Both the position numbers and the translations under genes were made by a program. Under the pieces are notes generated by a model. The model was not told the DNA's origin and did no database searches. It saw only the letters and a list, made by a program, of their open reading frames with translations. From an uncultured Prevotella sp. (GTDB lineage Bacteria; Bacteroidota; Bacteroidia; Bacteroidales; Bacteroidaceae), in the NCBI GenBank assembly GCA_946998295.1, contig CAMPYS010000001.1, positions 62,001-126,000 of the forward strand: a stretch of DNA of 64,000 nt. Reading direction: 5' to 3'. Shown here one piece after another: positions 36,480 to 45,219 of this stretch; positions within the stretch are counted from its first letter, which is position 1, and each line of letters opens with the position of its first letter.

Positions 36480-36945
36480 ACCAACACAATCGGAGCATTA
36501 AAGATAGATAAAAAATATATACAAAAATGTATTTAAAAAAATTGCTGTTTAACGGCTATATACCGTAAATAATATTCTATATTTAAGGGCAGCCTTTACT
36601 ATAAAACATACTATTATAAATACCTATAAAACAAGGTCTTACAAAATAGCAAACAACTCTGATAATCGTTTAAGTTAAAACCCAACTGCGTTTCTTCTTA
36701 AATCGTTTCAATGCTTTAACTTAAACCTCTTCGGTCGTTTAACTTAAACTGTCTATACGCTTTAAGTTAAACTATTTTATAATCTCATTTTGGAGGTAAA
36801 TTTTATTTACAATTATTGTTTTGCTACACTTTGTATATTTTTTGTTACCATTGCACTTTGTCGCTTTGTACACTATACTCGTGTGTCACTACCCTTCGTT
36901 ATTATTTGCCCTTTAATTAAATATATGTTCTATATCAGGCTTTCC
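36480..36945. repeat. dispersed intergenic repeat, copy B
   Basis: Shares with copies A and C/D the blocks AAAAAATATATACAAAAAT (near 36510), an ACTATAAAA block (near 36599), the five-unit palindrome array, GGTAAATTTTATTTACAAT (from 36794) and a TTTTGCTAC block that is also in copy C. Limits are approximate. Confidence 0.7.
36668..36772. repeat. palindrome array in copy B (five units)
   Basis: Units start at 36668 (GTTTAAGTTAAAA), 36690 (degenerate, GTTTCTTCTTAAAT), 36714 (CTTTAACTTAAAC), 36737 (GTTTAACTTAAAC) and 36760 (CTTTAAGTTAAAC). Steps 22, 24, 23, 23 are identical to copy A. Spacers between units 3 and 4 are also alike (CTCTTCGGTC here, CTATTTGGTC in A). Confidence 0.78.
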
Positions 36946-36971
36946 CCATATTAAACTACTAAAAAACAACA

Positions 36972-37005
36972 AAGGGCTGACTTCCTTACTTGGATATCAG
37001 CCCTT
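36972..37005 (-). terminator. ilvE terminator
   Basis: AAGGGCTGA (36972-36980) pairs with TCAGCCCTT (36997-37005). On the minus strand a T-rich run follows, downstream of ilvE. Confidence 0.8.
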
Positions 37006-37051
37006 CGTATTAAGAAACAAAATAATACCTACTTACACTGCTTAATATATA

Positions 37052-38068
37052 TCATTCAATAACAACAGTTACCCAATTATGTTTGTCTTCTATTGTTCCA
37101 TATTGAATACCTCGAAGCATATCATATAATTTTCTTGACCATGCACCTGGTTCATTTCCAAAATTGTATGTCGTACCTGATTCAATATCGTCAAGGCGGG
37201 ATATTGGCGATATCACAGCAGCAGTTCCACAAGCTCCAGCTTCTTCAAAAGTAGATAATTCTTCTTCAGGTATAGGACGCACTTCAACCTTTAATCCAAG
37301 GTCTTTTGCTATTTGCATCAAACTTTTATTAGTAATAGATGGTAATATGGAAGTTGATTTAGGAGTAACATAAGTATTATTTTTTATACCAAAGAAGTTA
37401 GCTGCTCCACACTCATCTACATATTTTTTTTCTTTACAGTCCAAATAAAATTCTGATGCGTATCCTTTTTCGTGTGCTATTCTATTAGCTCTTAGTGATG
37501 CAGCATAGTTACCACCAACCTTAAATTTACCTGTTCCTAATGGTGCAGCTCTGTCAAAACTTCGTGTTATCATGTAGGGATTAGTAGAAAAACCACCTTT
37601 AAAATAAGGTCCAACTGGTGTTGCAAATATCATAAACACATATTCTTTTGCAGGTTTAACCCCAACCTGCGCTCCAAGTCCTATTAAAAGAGGTCTTATA
37701 TATAAAGTTGCTCCACTCTCATAGGGAGGTATATATTCTTGATTTAGAACAACTACTTTTTTTGCCATTTCCATAAAAATTTCTGTAGGAATTTCTGGCA
37801 TTTCTATACCTCTACATGTACTTTGCAACCTTGCAGCATTTTCCTCAGGTCTAAACATACGCACTTTCCCGTCAGGACATCTATATGCTTTAAATCCTTC
37901 AAACGCTTCTTGACCATAATGCAAGCATGTAGCTGCCATATGTATTTTTAAATATTCGTCAGATGAAATTTCTATTTCTCCCCATTTACCATTTCTATAA
38001 TAGCATCGTACATTGTAATCTGTTGGTAAATATCCAAATGATAGGTTTGTCCAATCTAAATTTTTCAT
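37052..38068 (-). CDS. ilvE: Branched-chain amino acid aminotransferase
   Basis: IlvE transfers amino groups between glutamate and the branched-chain keto acids. The 338-residue class IV PLP enzyme shows HYGQEAFEGFKAYR, the RPLLIGLG block, the PLP lysine in GGNYAAS-flanked GTGKFKVGGNYAAS, EFYLDCKEKKYVDECGAANFF, and EEAGACGTAAVISPI. Length and motifs match the bacterial group. Own promoter and terminator; no other ilv or leu genes nearby. Confidence 0.97.
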   Translation of the reverse strand: MKNLDWTNLSFGYLPTDYNVRCYYRNGKWGEIEISSDEYLKIHMAATCLHYGQEAFEGFKAYRCPDGKVRMFRPEENAARLQSTCRGIEMPEIPTEIFMEMAKKVVVLNQEYIPPYESGATLYIRPLLIGLGAQVGVKPAKEYVFMIFATPVGPYFKGGFSTNPYMITRSFDRAAPLGTGKFKVGGNYAASLRANRIAHEKGYASEFYLDCKEKKYVDECGAANFFGIKNNTYVTPKSTSILPSITNKSLMQIAKDLGLKVEVRPIPEEELSTFEEAGACGTAAVISPISRLDDIESGTTYNFGNEPGAWSRKLYDMLRGIQYGTIEDKHNWVTVVIE

Positions 38069-38106
38069 AATGTATTATTTTATCGATTAATATGTATTAT
38101 TTGTGG

Positions 38107-38138
38107 CAAATATATATAAATACATTTGATTATTCAAT
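38107..38138 (-). promoter_or_regulatory. ilvE promoter
   Basis: Minus strand TATATTTG (38114-38107) preceded by 20 bases and TTG (38137-38135). It is about 40 bases before the ilvE start. Confidence 0.6.
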
Positions 38139-38190
38139 TATTTAAAATGAAATATGTTCAAAATATATAAGTATATTTGCTTCAACTATG

Positions 38191-38382
38191 TTATTTTATC
38201 TCTAATAACTCCTTAATTTCCTTATCAGTGTCTATTAATTTTTTTCTACATGTTGTAATTAATTCTTGTGCTTTTTTTAGCTGTGTTGACATTTCGTCAA
38301 TATCCATTTCTCCATTTTCTAATTTTTCTACTATTTCTTCAATTTGCTTTACAGCTGTTTCATATTTTATTTTTTGTTTCAT
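38191..38382 (-). CDS. xseB: Exodeoxyribonuclease VII small subunit
   Basis: XseB is the small helical subunit that assembles in multiple copies on XseA to form exonuclease VII. The 63-residue protein has the family pattern YETAVKQIEEIVEKLENGEMDIDEM followed by a second helix, KAQELITTCRKKL. It begins 36 bases after the xseA stop in the same operon. Confidence 0.93.
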   Translation of the reverse strand: MKQKIKYETAVKQIEEIVEKLENGEMDIDEMSTQLKKAQELITTCRKKLIDTDKEIKELLEIK

Positions 38383-38418
38383 TTTCTGTATGTTTTTTTA
38401 TTATGTTATTTCAGAATC

Positions 38419-39732
38419 TTATTTATTAATTTTCTTTTTTACAATAGAAATTAAAGCTCCAGTTTGTAAGATTGTTTTTAATTCATCTCCATCTTTTATT
38501 TGTTCTGTATCTTTTACTATTTTACCATTTGCATAAGTGATAGAATATCCTAATTTCAATAGCCTTTGTGGGTTTATTGCTTCTATTCTTTGATTAAGTG
38601 ACTCTATCCTATGCTTTTCGTCTGCTATTTTATTTTGTATGGTTGGTTTAATTTTATTTGATAGTATTTCTAAATTTAGATGCTTAAAATGAAGTTGCTC
38701 TTTAATTTTTTGGTATATATATGTTATATAATTAATTAATCTTGTCTCTTCCTTTGCCTTCATTGTAGAGAAAAGAAATCTAACATTTGAAGTTAGTTTC
38801 TCAATTCTTAAAAGTTCATATTTAAGTTTTTCATTTACTATTTGTTTCAACCTTATCTCAGCATCATCTATTATTTGTAGGGTATTTGCTAAATTACCAA
38901 TAAGTATTTCTGCCGCAGCTGTCGGAGTTTTAGCTCTTTTATTTGCTATCATATCAAGAATACTTTCATCTCTTTCATGACCTATTCCTGTAATTATAGG
39001 TAAAGGAAAGTTTGCTATGTTTTCCGCAAGTTGTAGGGTGTCAAATCCTGTAAGATCAGCTGTAGCTCCTCCGCCTCTTATTATTACTACAACATCGAAA
39101 TCATCTTCTTTGTTAGCAATTCTATTAAGTGCGTTAATTATAGTGCTTTCAACTTGATCGCCTTGCATAATTGCAGGAAATAATTCTGTAGTAAACGCAA
39201 AGCCATAATTGTTGTTTTTTAATTGATTAATAAAATCACCATATCCTGCTGCTGTTTTAGATGATATTATAGCTATTCGTTGCGCAAATTTGGATAATGA
39301 AAGGTCTTTTTGTAAGTCAAATATTCCTTCATTTTTTAATCGTTGTATTATTTCTTGACGCTTTCGTGCCATATTGCCCATAGTATATTCTGAATTTATA
39401 TCAGTTATATTCCATGAGAAACCATATCGCTGATGAAATCTAGCATATACTTGTACCATTATTTTTATACCTGCTCTAACCTTTATACCTGTGATTTGTT
39501 GAAATTTAGCAGATATTAAATACCACTCCCTACTCCAGCATATAGCATTTGCTTGAGCTATAATATCGTTATTACTATCATCTTTTTGTATTAGTTCTAA
39601 ATATAAATGCCCCTTATTTTCTCTAGCACTTGCTACTTCTGCTTCAACCCAAAAATATTGATTTATTGTTTGGTCAATAACATCCTTTACAATTGAATTA
39701 AGCTCATATAGCGATATTACTTTACCAATCAT
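38419..39732 (-). CDS. xseA: Exodeoxyribonuclease VII large subunit
   Basis: XseA is the catalytic subunit of exonuclease VII, which degrades single-stranded DNA into oligonucleotides. In 437 residues: an N-terminal OB fold (about 5-100; FWVEAEVASARENKGHLYLEL); the catalytic domain with RIAIISSKTAAGYGDF, DVVVIIRGGGATADLTGFD and GIGHERDESILDMIA; then a long coiled coil (about 285-390) that carries XseB; and a C-terminal QRLLKLGYSITYANGKIV segment. First gene of the xseA-xseB operon. Confidence 0.96.
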   Translation of the reverse strand: MIGKVISLYELNSIVKDVIDQTINQYFWVEAEVASARENKGHLYLELIQKDDSNNDIIAQANAICWSREWYLISAKFQQITGIKVRAGIKIMVQVYARFHQRYGFSWNITDINSEYTMGNMARKRQEIIQRLKNEGIFDLQKDLSLSKFAQRIAIISSKTAAGYGDFINQLKNNNYGFAFTTELFPAIMQGDQVESTIINALNRIANKEDDFDVVVIIRGGGATADLTGFDTLQLAENIANFPLPIITGIGHERDESILDMIANKRAKTPTAAAEILIGNLANTLQIIDDAEIRLKQIVNEKLKYELLRIEKLTSNVRFLFSTMKAKEETRLINYITYIYQKIKEQLHFKHLNLEILSNKIKPTIQNKIADEKHRIESLNQRIEAINPQRLLKLGYSITYANGKIVKDTEQIKDGDELKTILQTGALISIVKKKINK

Positions 39733-39848
39733 AGATTATAAATATATTTATTACAAAAATAATAATTTATTATTAACTATATGTTTTAATGTAAGTTAAA
39801 TAATAACCAATTAGCAATTTATTTCTACATAATGACCGATGAAATTTT

Positions 39849-39856
39849 TATATTTG
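39849..39856 (+). promoter_or_regulatory. -7 box of the nitroreductase gene
   Basis: TATATTTG lies inside the upstream extension of the open frame, 20 bases before the ATG at 39877, which is why the later start was chosen. Confidence 0.5.
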
Positions 39857-39876
39857 TAGAATTATATATAGAAATT

Positions 39877-40602
39877 ATGACATTAGAAGAAATTTTACTA
39901 CATAGACGAGCTGTAAGGCGCTACGATCCAGATAAACCTATTGATGTTAATGCAGTTAAGGAATGTATAAGGTTAGCTACTTTATCTCCAACAAGTTCTA
40001 ATATGCAACTATGGGAAGCCTATCATATTATTAATCCTATAAAATTACAAGAATTATCTATTGCCTGCTTAGGACAAGGAAGTGCAAGAACTTGTAAGCA
40101 AATGGTTATTTTTGTAACTCGTCAAGATAAATGGAAATCGCATGCAAATGCTGTATTGGCTGCTAATATAGAAGAAATAAAAAATAATAGTCCGAAAGAT
40201 AAACAAATACACCATATAGAATTACAAAATAAGTATTATAAAAAGTTAATACCGCTAACCTATAAACGGTGTTGGGGACTACTTGGACTTTTCAGAAAAG
40301 TTTTAACTACTTTTATAGGCTTTAAACGACCTATACCACGTAACGTAACAGAAGCAGATATTAATACTGTTGTACATAAAAGCTGTGCGTTAGCTATTCA
40401 AACATTTATGCTCGCTATGAGCGAGAGGGGTTATGATACTTGCCCATTAGAGGGATTTGATGAGTTTCGGGTAAAAAAAATACTTAATTTACCAAAAGAG
40501 AGTAAAGTTTCTATGATAATAACTTGTGGCATTAGAGGCATTGGTGGTGTACGTGGTGATAGATTTCGTTTACCTTTAAATGAATATTATAAACTAATAT
40601 GA
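39877..40602 (+). CDS. Nitroreductase family protein
   Basis: An FMN-dependent oxidoreductase of the nitroreductase fold, 241 residues from the ATG at 39877. Seen: HRRAVRRYDPDKPID, the LSPTSSNMQLW block that contacts FMN, an ALAIQTFMLAMSERGYDTCPLEGF segment, and a C-terminal PKESKVSMIITCGIRG strand. An insertion in the middle (about 95-160; rich in Lys and aromatic residues) makes it longer than the compact members. Natural substrate unknown. It overlaps the phosphatase gene by 4 bases (ATGA), so the pair is coupled. Confidence 0.88.
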   Translation: MTLEEILLHRRAVRRYDPDKPIDVNAVKECIRLATLSPTSSNMQLWEAYHIINPIKLQELSIACLGQGSARTCKQMVIFVTRQDKWKSHANAVLAANIEEIKNNSPKDKQIHHIELQNKYYKKLIPLTYKRCWGLLGLFRKVLTTFIGFKRPIPRNVTEADINTVVHKSCALAIQTFMLAMSERGYDTCPLEGFDEFRVKKILNLPKESKVSMIITCGIRGIGGVRGDRFRLPLNEYYKLI

Positions 40603-41051
40603 AGAAATATAAAATCTTATTTGTATGCCATGGAAATATCTGTCGTAGTCCAATGGCAGAATTCATATTTAAGAACATTGTCAAAAATGCAGGTAGAACA
40701 GAGGAATTTGAAATAAGTAGTTTGGCTACTTCAACTGAAGAGATAGGACATGATATGTATACACCAGCAAAAAAATGTTTAGAAAAACACGGAATTCCAT
40801 TTACACGACATACTGCAAGACAAATAACTATAGAGGATTATTGTTACTTTGATTATATTTTTGCTATGGATAGAAATAACCTTCGGTGGTTAAAAATGCT
40901 TGGCATCGAAGATAAAAGTAAAAAAATACAGTTAATTATGAATCTTATAGGCGAAGACAGAGATGTTGATGATCCATGGTATACTAATAATTTTGAACGT
41001 ACATATTTGGACTTATCTAATGCTTTGCCTAAAATACTAAAATTAAAATAA
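40599..41051 (+). CDS. Low-molecular-weight protein tyrosine phosphatase
   Basis: A 150-residue phosphatase. The P-loop VCHGNICRS lies at 9-17 with nucleophile Cys10 and Arg16, and the general-acid loop is DVDDPWYTN near 124-132. In Bacteroidetes such enzymes dephosphorylate polysaccharide-synthesis kinases (BY kinases) or arginine/tyrosine residues; no kinase gene is adjacent. Coupled by overlap to the nitroreductase, a pairing with no obvious joint role. Confidence 0.93.
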   Translation: MKKYKILFVCHGNICRSPMAEFIFKNIVKNAGRTEEFEISSLATSTEEIGHDMYTPAKKCLEKHGIPFTRHTARQITIEDYCYFDYIFAMDRNNLRWLKMLGIEDKSKKIQLIMNLIGEDRDVDDPWYTNNFERTYLDLSNALPKILKLK

Positions 41052-41112
41052 TTTCTTATAATTTTTCAAATTACTTTACTATTTTTTTATAGTAAAAGCA
41101 ATCTTCGTTAGC

Positions 41113-41529
41113 TTAATGAGGCTTTTCTGTTAGTTCTACTTTAGGTACTTTAATTTCTGGCTGGTCGTCTACTTTTTTATTGTTATCATCTACTTCTGAC
41201 TCTTTTGATGGTGGTATTGATGGAACAATAATAGGATCTGTTTCTGTGTTCGCTGGTTCATTATTTTCTTTTGGTTCTTTTACGTAATCAATTTTTTTGC
41301 GTTCCTTTATTTCAACTTGTTTTGCTTCATCTTTTGTAAGTACAGGAAGTTTATGAGTTGTATCAACTCCTATAACCGTTCCTGACATATCTACTGAATA
41401 TTTGCGAGGTGGTGCCATGTCACGAGTTGCCATTAAGTAAAATAACAATAATGAACCAAAAAATAATATTCCCGCACATATTGATACTATAGTTGTATAC
41501 TTTTGTTTTCCCTTTTCTTCTCTATTCAT
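41113..41529 (-). CDS. Single-pass membrane protein with a Pro/Glu/Lys-rich tail
   Basis: Function not recognised. The 138-residue protein has a basic cytoplasmic start (MNREEKGKQKY), one hydrophobic helix (about 13-33) and then an exported tail that is low in complexity beyond residue 60: many Glu, Lys, Pro and Asp, with runs like KVDDQPEIKVPKVEL. The tail recalls the spacer of TonB-like proteins but the C-terminal TonB domain is absent. It is 31 bases after panB on the same strand and may be co-transcribed. Confidence 0.6.
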   Translation of the reverse strand: MNREEKGKQKYTTIVSICAGILFFGSLLLFYLMATRDMAPPRKYSVDMSGTVIGVDTTHKLPVLTKDEAKQVEIKERKKIDYVKEPKENNEPANTETDPIIVPSIPPSKESEVDDNNKKVDDQPEIKVPKVELTEKPH

Positions 41530-41560
41530 GGAGATTTCGTTTTAGATAGTAATCTTGTTT

Positions 41561-42388
41561 CTATATATTACCGTATGATTCTTCTTTTGATGGAAATGAT
41601 CCACTACGAACATTGTAAACATAGTTGTTTACCCCATTTATTATACAGCCTCGAACATCTGCAAATTTACGTAAAAATTTAGGATTAAAATCTTTATTAA
41701 ATCCTAAAGCATCTGTACTAACTAACACCTGACCATCTGTGCCATTACCTGCTCCTATTCCTATAGTGGCAGCAGAAATATTGTCTGTAATTTGTTTAGC
41801 AAGTGTTGCAGGAATTTTTTCTAAAACTAAAGCAAAAATGCCTGCATCATCTAAGGCCTTTGAATCAGATAAAAGTTTATTTGACTCTTCAACACTCTGT
41901 CCTCTAAGTGAATATCCGCCAAAACGATGAACACTTTGAGGTGTTAGCCCTAAATGGCCTACAACAGGTATGCCTGCAGATACTATTGCTTTAACACGAT
42001 CTACCATTTCAATGCCACCTTCTAATTTAATAGCTTCTGCCCCACTCTCTTTCATTATCCTAACAGCGTTGCGTACAGCTTCCTCACAACTTACCTGATA
42101 ACTACCAAAAGGCATATCACAAACAACTAATGCTCTTTTTGCGCCACGAACTACACTACGAGCATGGTAAATCATCTCATCTAACGTAATTGGGATAGTA
42201 GTTGAATTGCCACACATAACATTTGAAGCAGAGTCGCCTACTAACAAAGAATCTATACCCGCTTCATCTAAAAGTGATGCCATAGTGAAGTCATAAGCTG
42301 TCATCATAGCAATTTTTTCCCCAGTTGATTTCATTTCTCCAAAAGAAACAGAAGAAACTTTTTTGCCTTTATCGGATAAATATGACAT
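41561..42388 (-). CDS. panB: 3-methyl-2-oxobutanoate hydroxymethyltransferase
   Basis: PanB makes ketopantoate from alpha-ketoisovalerate, the first step to pantothenate and CoA. Its keto acid substrate is also the IlvE product. The 275-residue TIM-barrel shows MMTAYDFTMASLLDEAGID, LLVGDSASNVM, DMPFGSYQVS, KLEGG, VVGHLGLTPQSVH, and GIGAGNGTDGQVLV. Full length. No other pan genes nearby. Confidence 0.97.
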   Translation of the reverse strand: MSYLSDKGKKVSSVSFGEMKSTGEKIAMMTAYDFTMASLLDEAGIDSLLVGDSASNVMCGNSTTIPITLDEMIYHARSVVRGAKRALVVCDMPFGSYQVSCEEAVRNAVRIMKESGAEAIKLEGGIEMVDRVKAIVSAGIPVVGHLGLTPQSVHRFGGYSLRGQSVEESNKLLSDSKALDDAGIFALVLEKIPATLAKQITDNISAATIGIGAGNGTDGQVLVSTDALGFNKDFNPKFLRKFADVRGCIINGVNNYVYNVRSGSFPSKEESYGNI

Positions 42389-42436
42389 ATTAAATATTAT
42401 AATTTATGATGTGCAAAGTTACAAAAGTTTTTATTA

Positions 42437-45061
42437 CTAAGGAATTAGTTTATTCAATCTCATTACAATTGAAGTTTGACTTCGACCCATCTTAGCAGAT
42501 ATATATTTTACACTCTTACCTTCATTATATAATGTAATTAAAAATTTGTCTGCTGCTCTTGTCCACTTTTTATTTGCATTAGGATGTTTTATATAATTGA
42601 TTTCTGAATACTGTTCAGGATGAAGTAATTCATTTACAAAGACAGAAGGGAATCGTTTATCATATAAAACGATAGTTTTAATCTTTGCTCGTGTCATAGC
42701 TACATAAAATAATCTTCGTTCTTCACCATAAGGAAGTTTATCACTCTCAGTTAGAACATAATTAAGCACAGGGTCATCACTAACAAGGGAAGGAAAACCA
42801 TAAGTGTCTTTGTTACATTGAAGTAATAGAACATAATCTGCTTCAAGCCCTTTTGACTTATGTATTGTTAAGAATTCTATTTTCCTACTTCCTATTAAAT
42901 AGTAAAATCTATTGCCCTCTTTTATACCTTTATACATAAAGGATAGATAATAGTCATCAAAAGAATATCGACCTAACAGAAAAATAGATTTATTCTTTGG
43001 AATAGAAGATATTAGTTTACCAATTATATTGCAGTAGTCACGTCTATCATAAGGGCAAAATTCTAATTCGGTTTTTATATCTGTAGAGAATGGATGTATG
43101 TTTTTTTGTATTTGTAATTTATTACGTTGAATAAATGTAGTGGATAGTGAAACTAACGGTTCACCAAACCTATAGGTTGTTTCTATCTTGTTTATCTCCG
43201 TCTTTCCAAAATAATTAGCAAAGTTATTAAATATTGCCATATCGCTTCCTGAAAATCTATAGATAGATTGCCAATCATCACCTACACAATACAGTTTTGC
43301 AGGTTTCGTTCCATTTCGTAACGATTTCAAAAAGTTGTAGCGATCAATTGATATATCTTGAAATTCATCTACGATAATATAATCATATTCAATTGGGTGC
43401 AAAGTATTACATATTTTTGTAGCTTCAATAATTGCATCTGTAAAATCTATCTTCTTATCAGAATTTAATGCTTGGGTATATTGTTCATATATTGGCTTAA
43501 ATATCTTATCAATAATAAAAACACTGCGCTGATCTTTTACATTTATAGCTTGCCCTAAAATTTCGTCAATTGATTTACAATTTGATTTTAATAATGTTAC
43601 AAACGTAACTATAAGCCTTATAAAAGCTTTTTCTTGTTTACTACCTTTTGGGAAAACTAAGGAATATAATTCTTTTTCACTTTTTTCGTGTATTGGTACA
43701 CCCGCAGTTTTCAATATATCCTTTAGTTTATCTTTTATTTCATAGTAGTGAAAATCTGCACTTGATGTTGTTAATAATTGAGTTCCAAATTTTTTGTGAG
43801 CTTCCTTTTTCCAAGTTATACCATCATTATATTTTTGATTTGCAGCCTCATATGTCATATTTTTATCTTTTGCAAACCAAGTGGGAACAAGATTGTGTTC
43901 ATCTATTCCAAAGTGTTCTAAATATACTCGCTTTGTCTTTCCATCTTTATCAAAGTATATAGAAAAATCGGGACAATATTGAGAGTGCCTTTCATCAGAC
44001 AGTTGATGCTCATAAGGTTCTTCATATCTATATTTTACTCCCAATATTGATAATGCAGAACATATTTTATATTCTTGTTCGCTTTTCAAACATACAGTAT
44101 TACCATCCATATCGGGAAATAAGGCTTTTAACCGTAGATGTTTTTGCTCTGATAAATTTTTTCGGCGTTCATTTTTACGTTTTTCCCAGTCTTCTTCATT
44201 TACTTTATAATTAAAAAAGTAGTCTACTACATTTTTTTTAAAATCATCACTCTTTAGTAGGTTGTGGTAAATAGCAATAAATACTGAATCTGTATTTTCA
44301 CATATAGATGGTTTGAAACCTGTTGTTTTCGCAATTATATCTAATGCTAATTTATGAAATGTATAACCTTTTAATCCTCTTTTATCTATCCGTTCTGTAA
44401 GTTCAGCTGCTGCTTTATTAGTATAACTAATAAGTAAAATTTTATTAGGTGAAATTCCTTTTATTTTTGTTAAGTATTTAACTTTTCCAACAATAGAAGA
44501 TGTTTTTCCACTACCTGCACTACTAACAACCAAACAATTATCTTCTTCTGAAACTATAGAACGTCGTTGTTGAGTATCTAAAGGATATTTAAGGCAGTGA
44601 TCAAAAAAATATTTATTTTCATTAAGTATGAACCTTATAATAGAATCGTTATGTCGTTTAATATTACTATTTATATTATCAAAATCTTTTAAAAATTTTG
44701 ATAATATTGAAGGTAGAGTAAAATGGAATATCTTTGCCTTCTTAAGCAACAAATGTGCTTTTTGAAAATATAAATAATAATAATTTATAAAATCTTCTTC
44801 TTGTGATGCTGATATGAAATTTGTATTAAAAGTATTGTTTAAGTCTGTTGGAATATCAATAAATACTGTAAATTTATCATTTGATATTTTTCCTTTATAA
44901 CATTTTTCTTTTTTAACTGAACTATAAGGTTGTATACTTTTTATTTCTCTTGACAATGCTATACAACACCTTTTAATATGTATTAGGTTTAAAATGATTA
45001 TGATAATTGCTATAATTACAAAAATTATTAGCATATATAACATTGTATAGATTGATAACAT
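42437..45061 (-). CDS. Membrane-anchored UvrD/HelD-like SF1 helicase with inserted nuclease-like domain
   Basis: An 874-residue superfamily-1 helicase. Residues about 8-28 are a strong hydrophobic helix, an unusual anchor for such an enzyme. The Q motif LDTQQRR lies near 161, Walker A SSAGSGKT near 180-187, ISYTNKAAAELTERI (Ia), DEFQDIS (II), WQSIYRFSG (III), TIHKSKGLEADYV (V) and RRLFYVAMTRAK (VI). Between Ia and II (about 320-450) sits a segment with an EYKICSALSILGVKY helix, YCPDFSI and VYLEHFGI, which resembles a PD-(D/E)xK nuclease core. The end (about 830-874) has a Trp-led helix pair (KWTRAADKFLITLY, then MGRSQTSIVMRL), like a short HTH. Related to helicase IV; DNA repair role inferred. 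Confidence 0.85.
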   Translation of the reverse strand: MLSIYTMLYMLIIFVIIAIIIIILNLIHIKRCCIALSREIKSIQPYSSVKKEKCYKGKISNDKFTVFIDIPTDLNNTFNTNFISASQEEDFINYYYLYFQKAHLLLKKAKIFHFTLPSILSKFLKDFDNINSNIKRHNDSIIRFILNENKYFFDHCLKYPLDTQQRRSIVSEEDNCLVVSSAGSGKTSSIVGKVKYLTKIKGISPNKILLISYTNKAAAELTERIDKRGLKGYTFHKLALDIIAKTTGFKPSICENTDSVFIAIYHNLLKSDDFKKNVVDYFFNYKVNEEDWEKRKNERRKNLSEQKHLRLKALFPDMDGNTVCLKSEQEYKICSALSILGVKYRYEEPYEHQLSDERHSQYCPDFSIYFDKDGKTKRVYLEHFGIDEHNLVPTWFAKDKNMTYEAANQKYNDGITWKKEAHKKFGTQLLTTSSADFHYYEIKDKLKDILKTAGVPIHEKSEKELYSLVFPKGSKQEKAFIRLIVTFVTLLKSNCKSIDEILGQAINVKDQRSVFIIDKIFKPIYEQYTQALNSDKKIDFTDAIIEATKICNTLHPIEYDYIIVDEFQDISIDRYNFLKSLRNGTKPAKLYCVGDDWQSIYRFSGSDMAIFNNFANYFGKTEINKIETTYRFGEPLVSLSTTFIQRNKLQIQKNIHPFSTDIKTELEFCPYDRRDYCNIIGKLISSIPKNKSIFLLGRYSFDDYYLSFMYKGIKEGNRFYYLIGSRKIEFLTIHKSKGLEADYVLLLQCNKDTYGFPSLVSDDPVLNYVLTESDKLPYGEERRLFYVAMTRAKIKTIVLYDKRFPSVFVNELLHPEQYSEINYIKHPNANKKWTRAADKFLITLYNEGKSVKYISAKMGRSQTSIVMRLNKLIP

Positions 45062-45219
45062 ATAGATATATTGGTAAATAGATATTATTTTTTATACATG
45101 TCAAGTACAAAATTACAAATTGAACTTTTCTTTATAGATATATTTTATTTAAAATTAATAAGGTTGGAATCCAATAATAGGAAACCAACCTTATTCTCAT
45201 TTATTAACCATTAATATAT

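Larger units (their letters stand above)
36186..37051. other. 866-bp gap holding repeat copy B
   Basis: Lies between convergent genes. The left 200 bases include a frame from 36393 to 36536 that is open apart from one TAA (near 36423); it reads into the left block of the repeat and could be a decayed small ORF. Copy B of the dispersed repeat occupies about 36480-36945, and the ilvE terminator is at 36972-37005. No RNA gene recognised. Confidence 0.6.
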
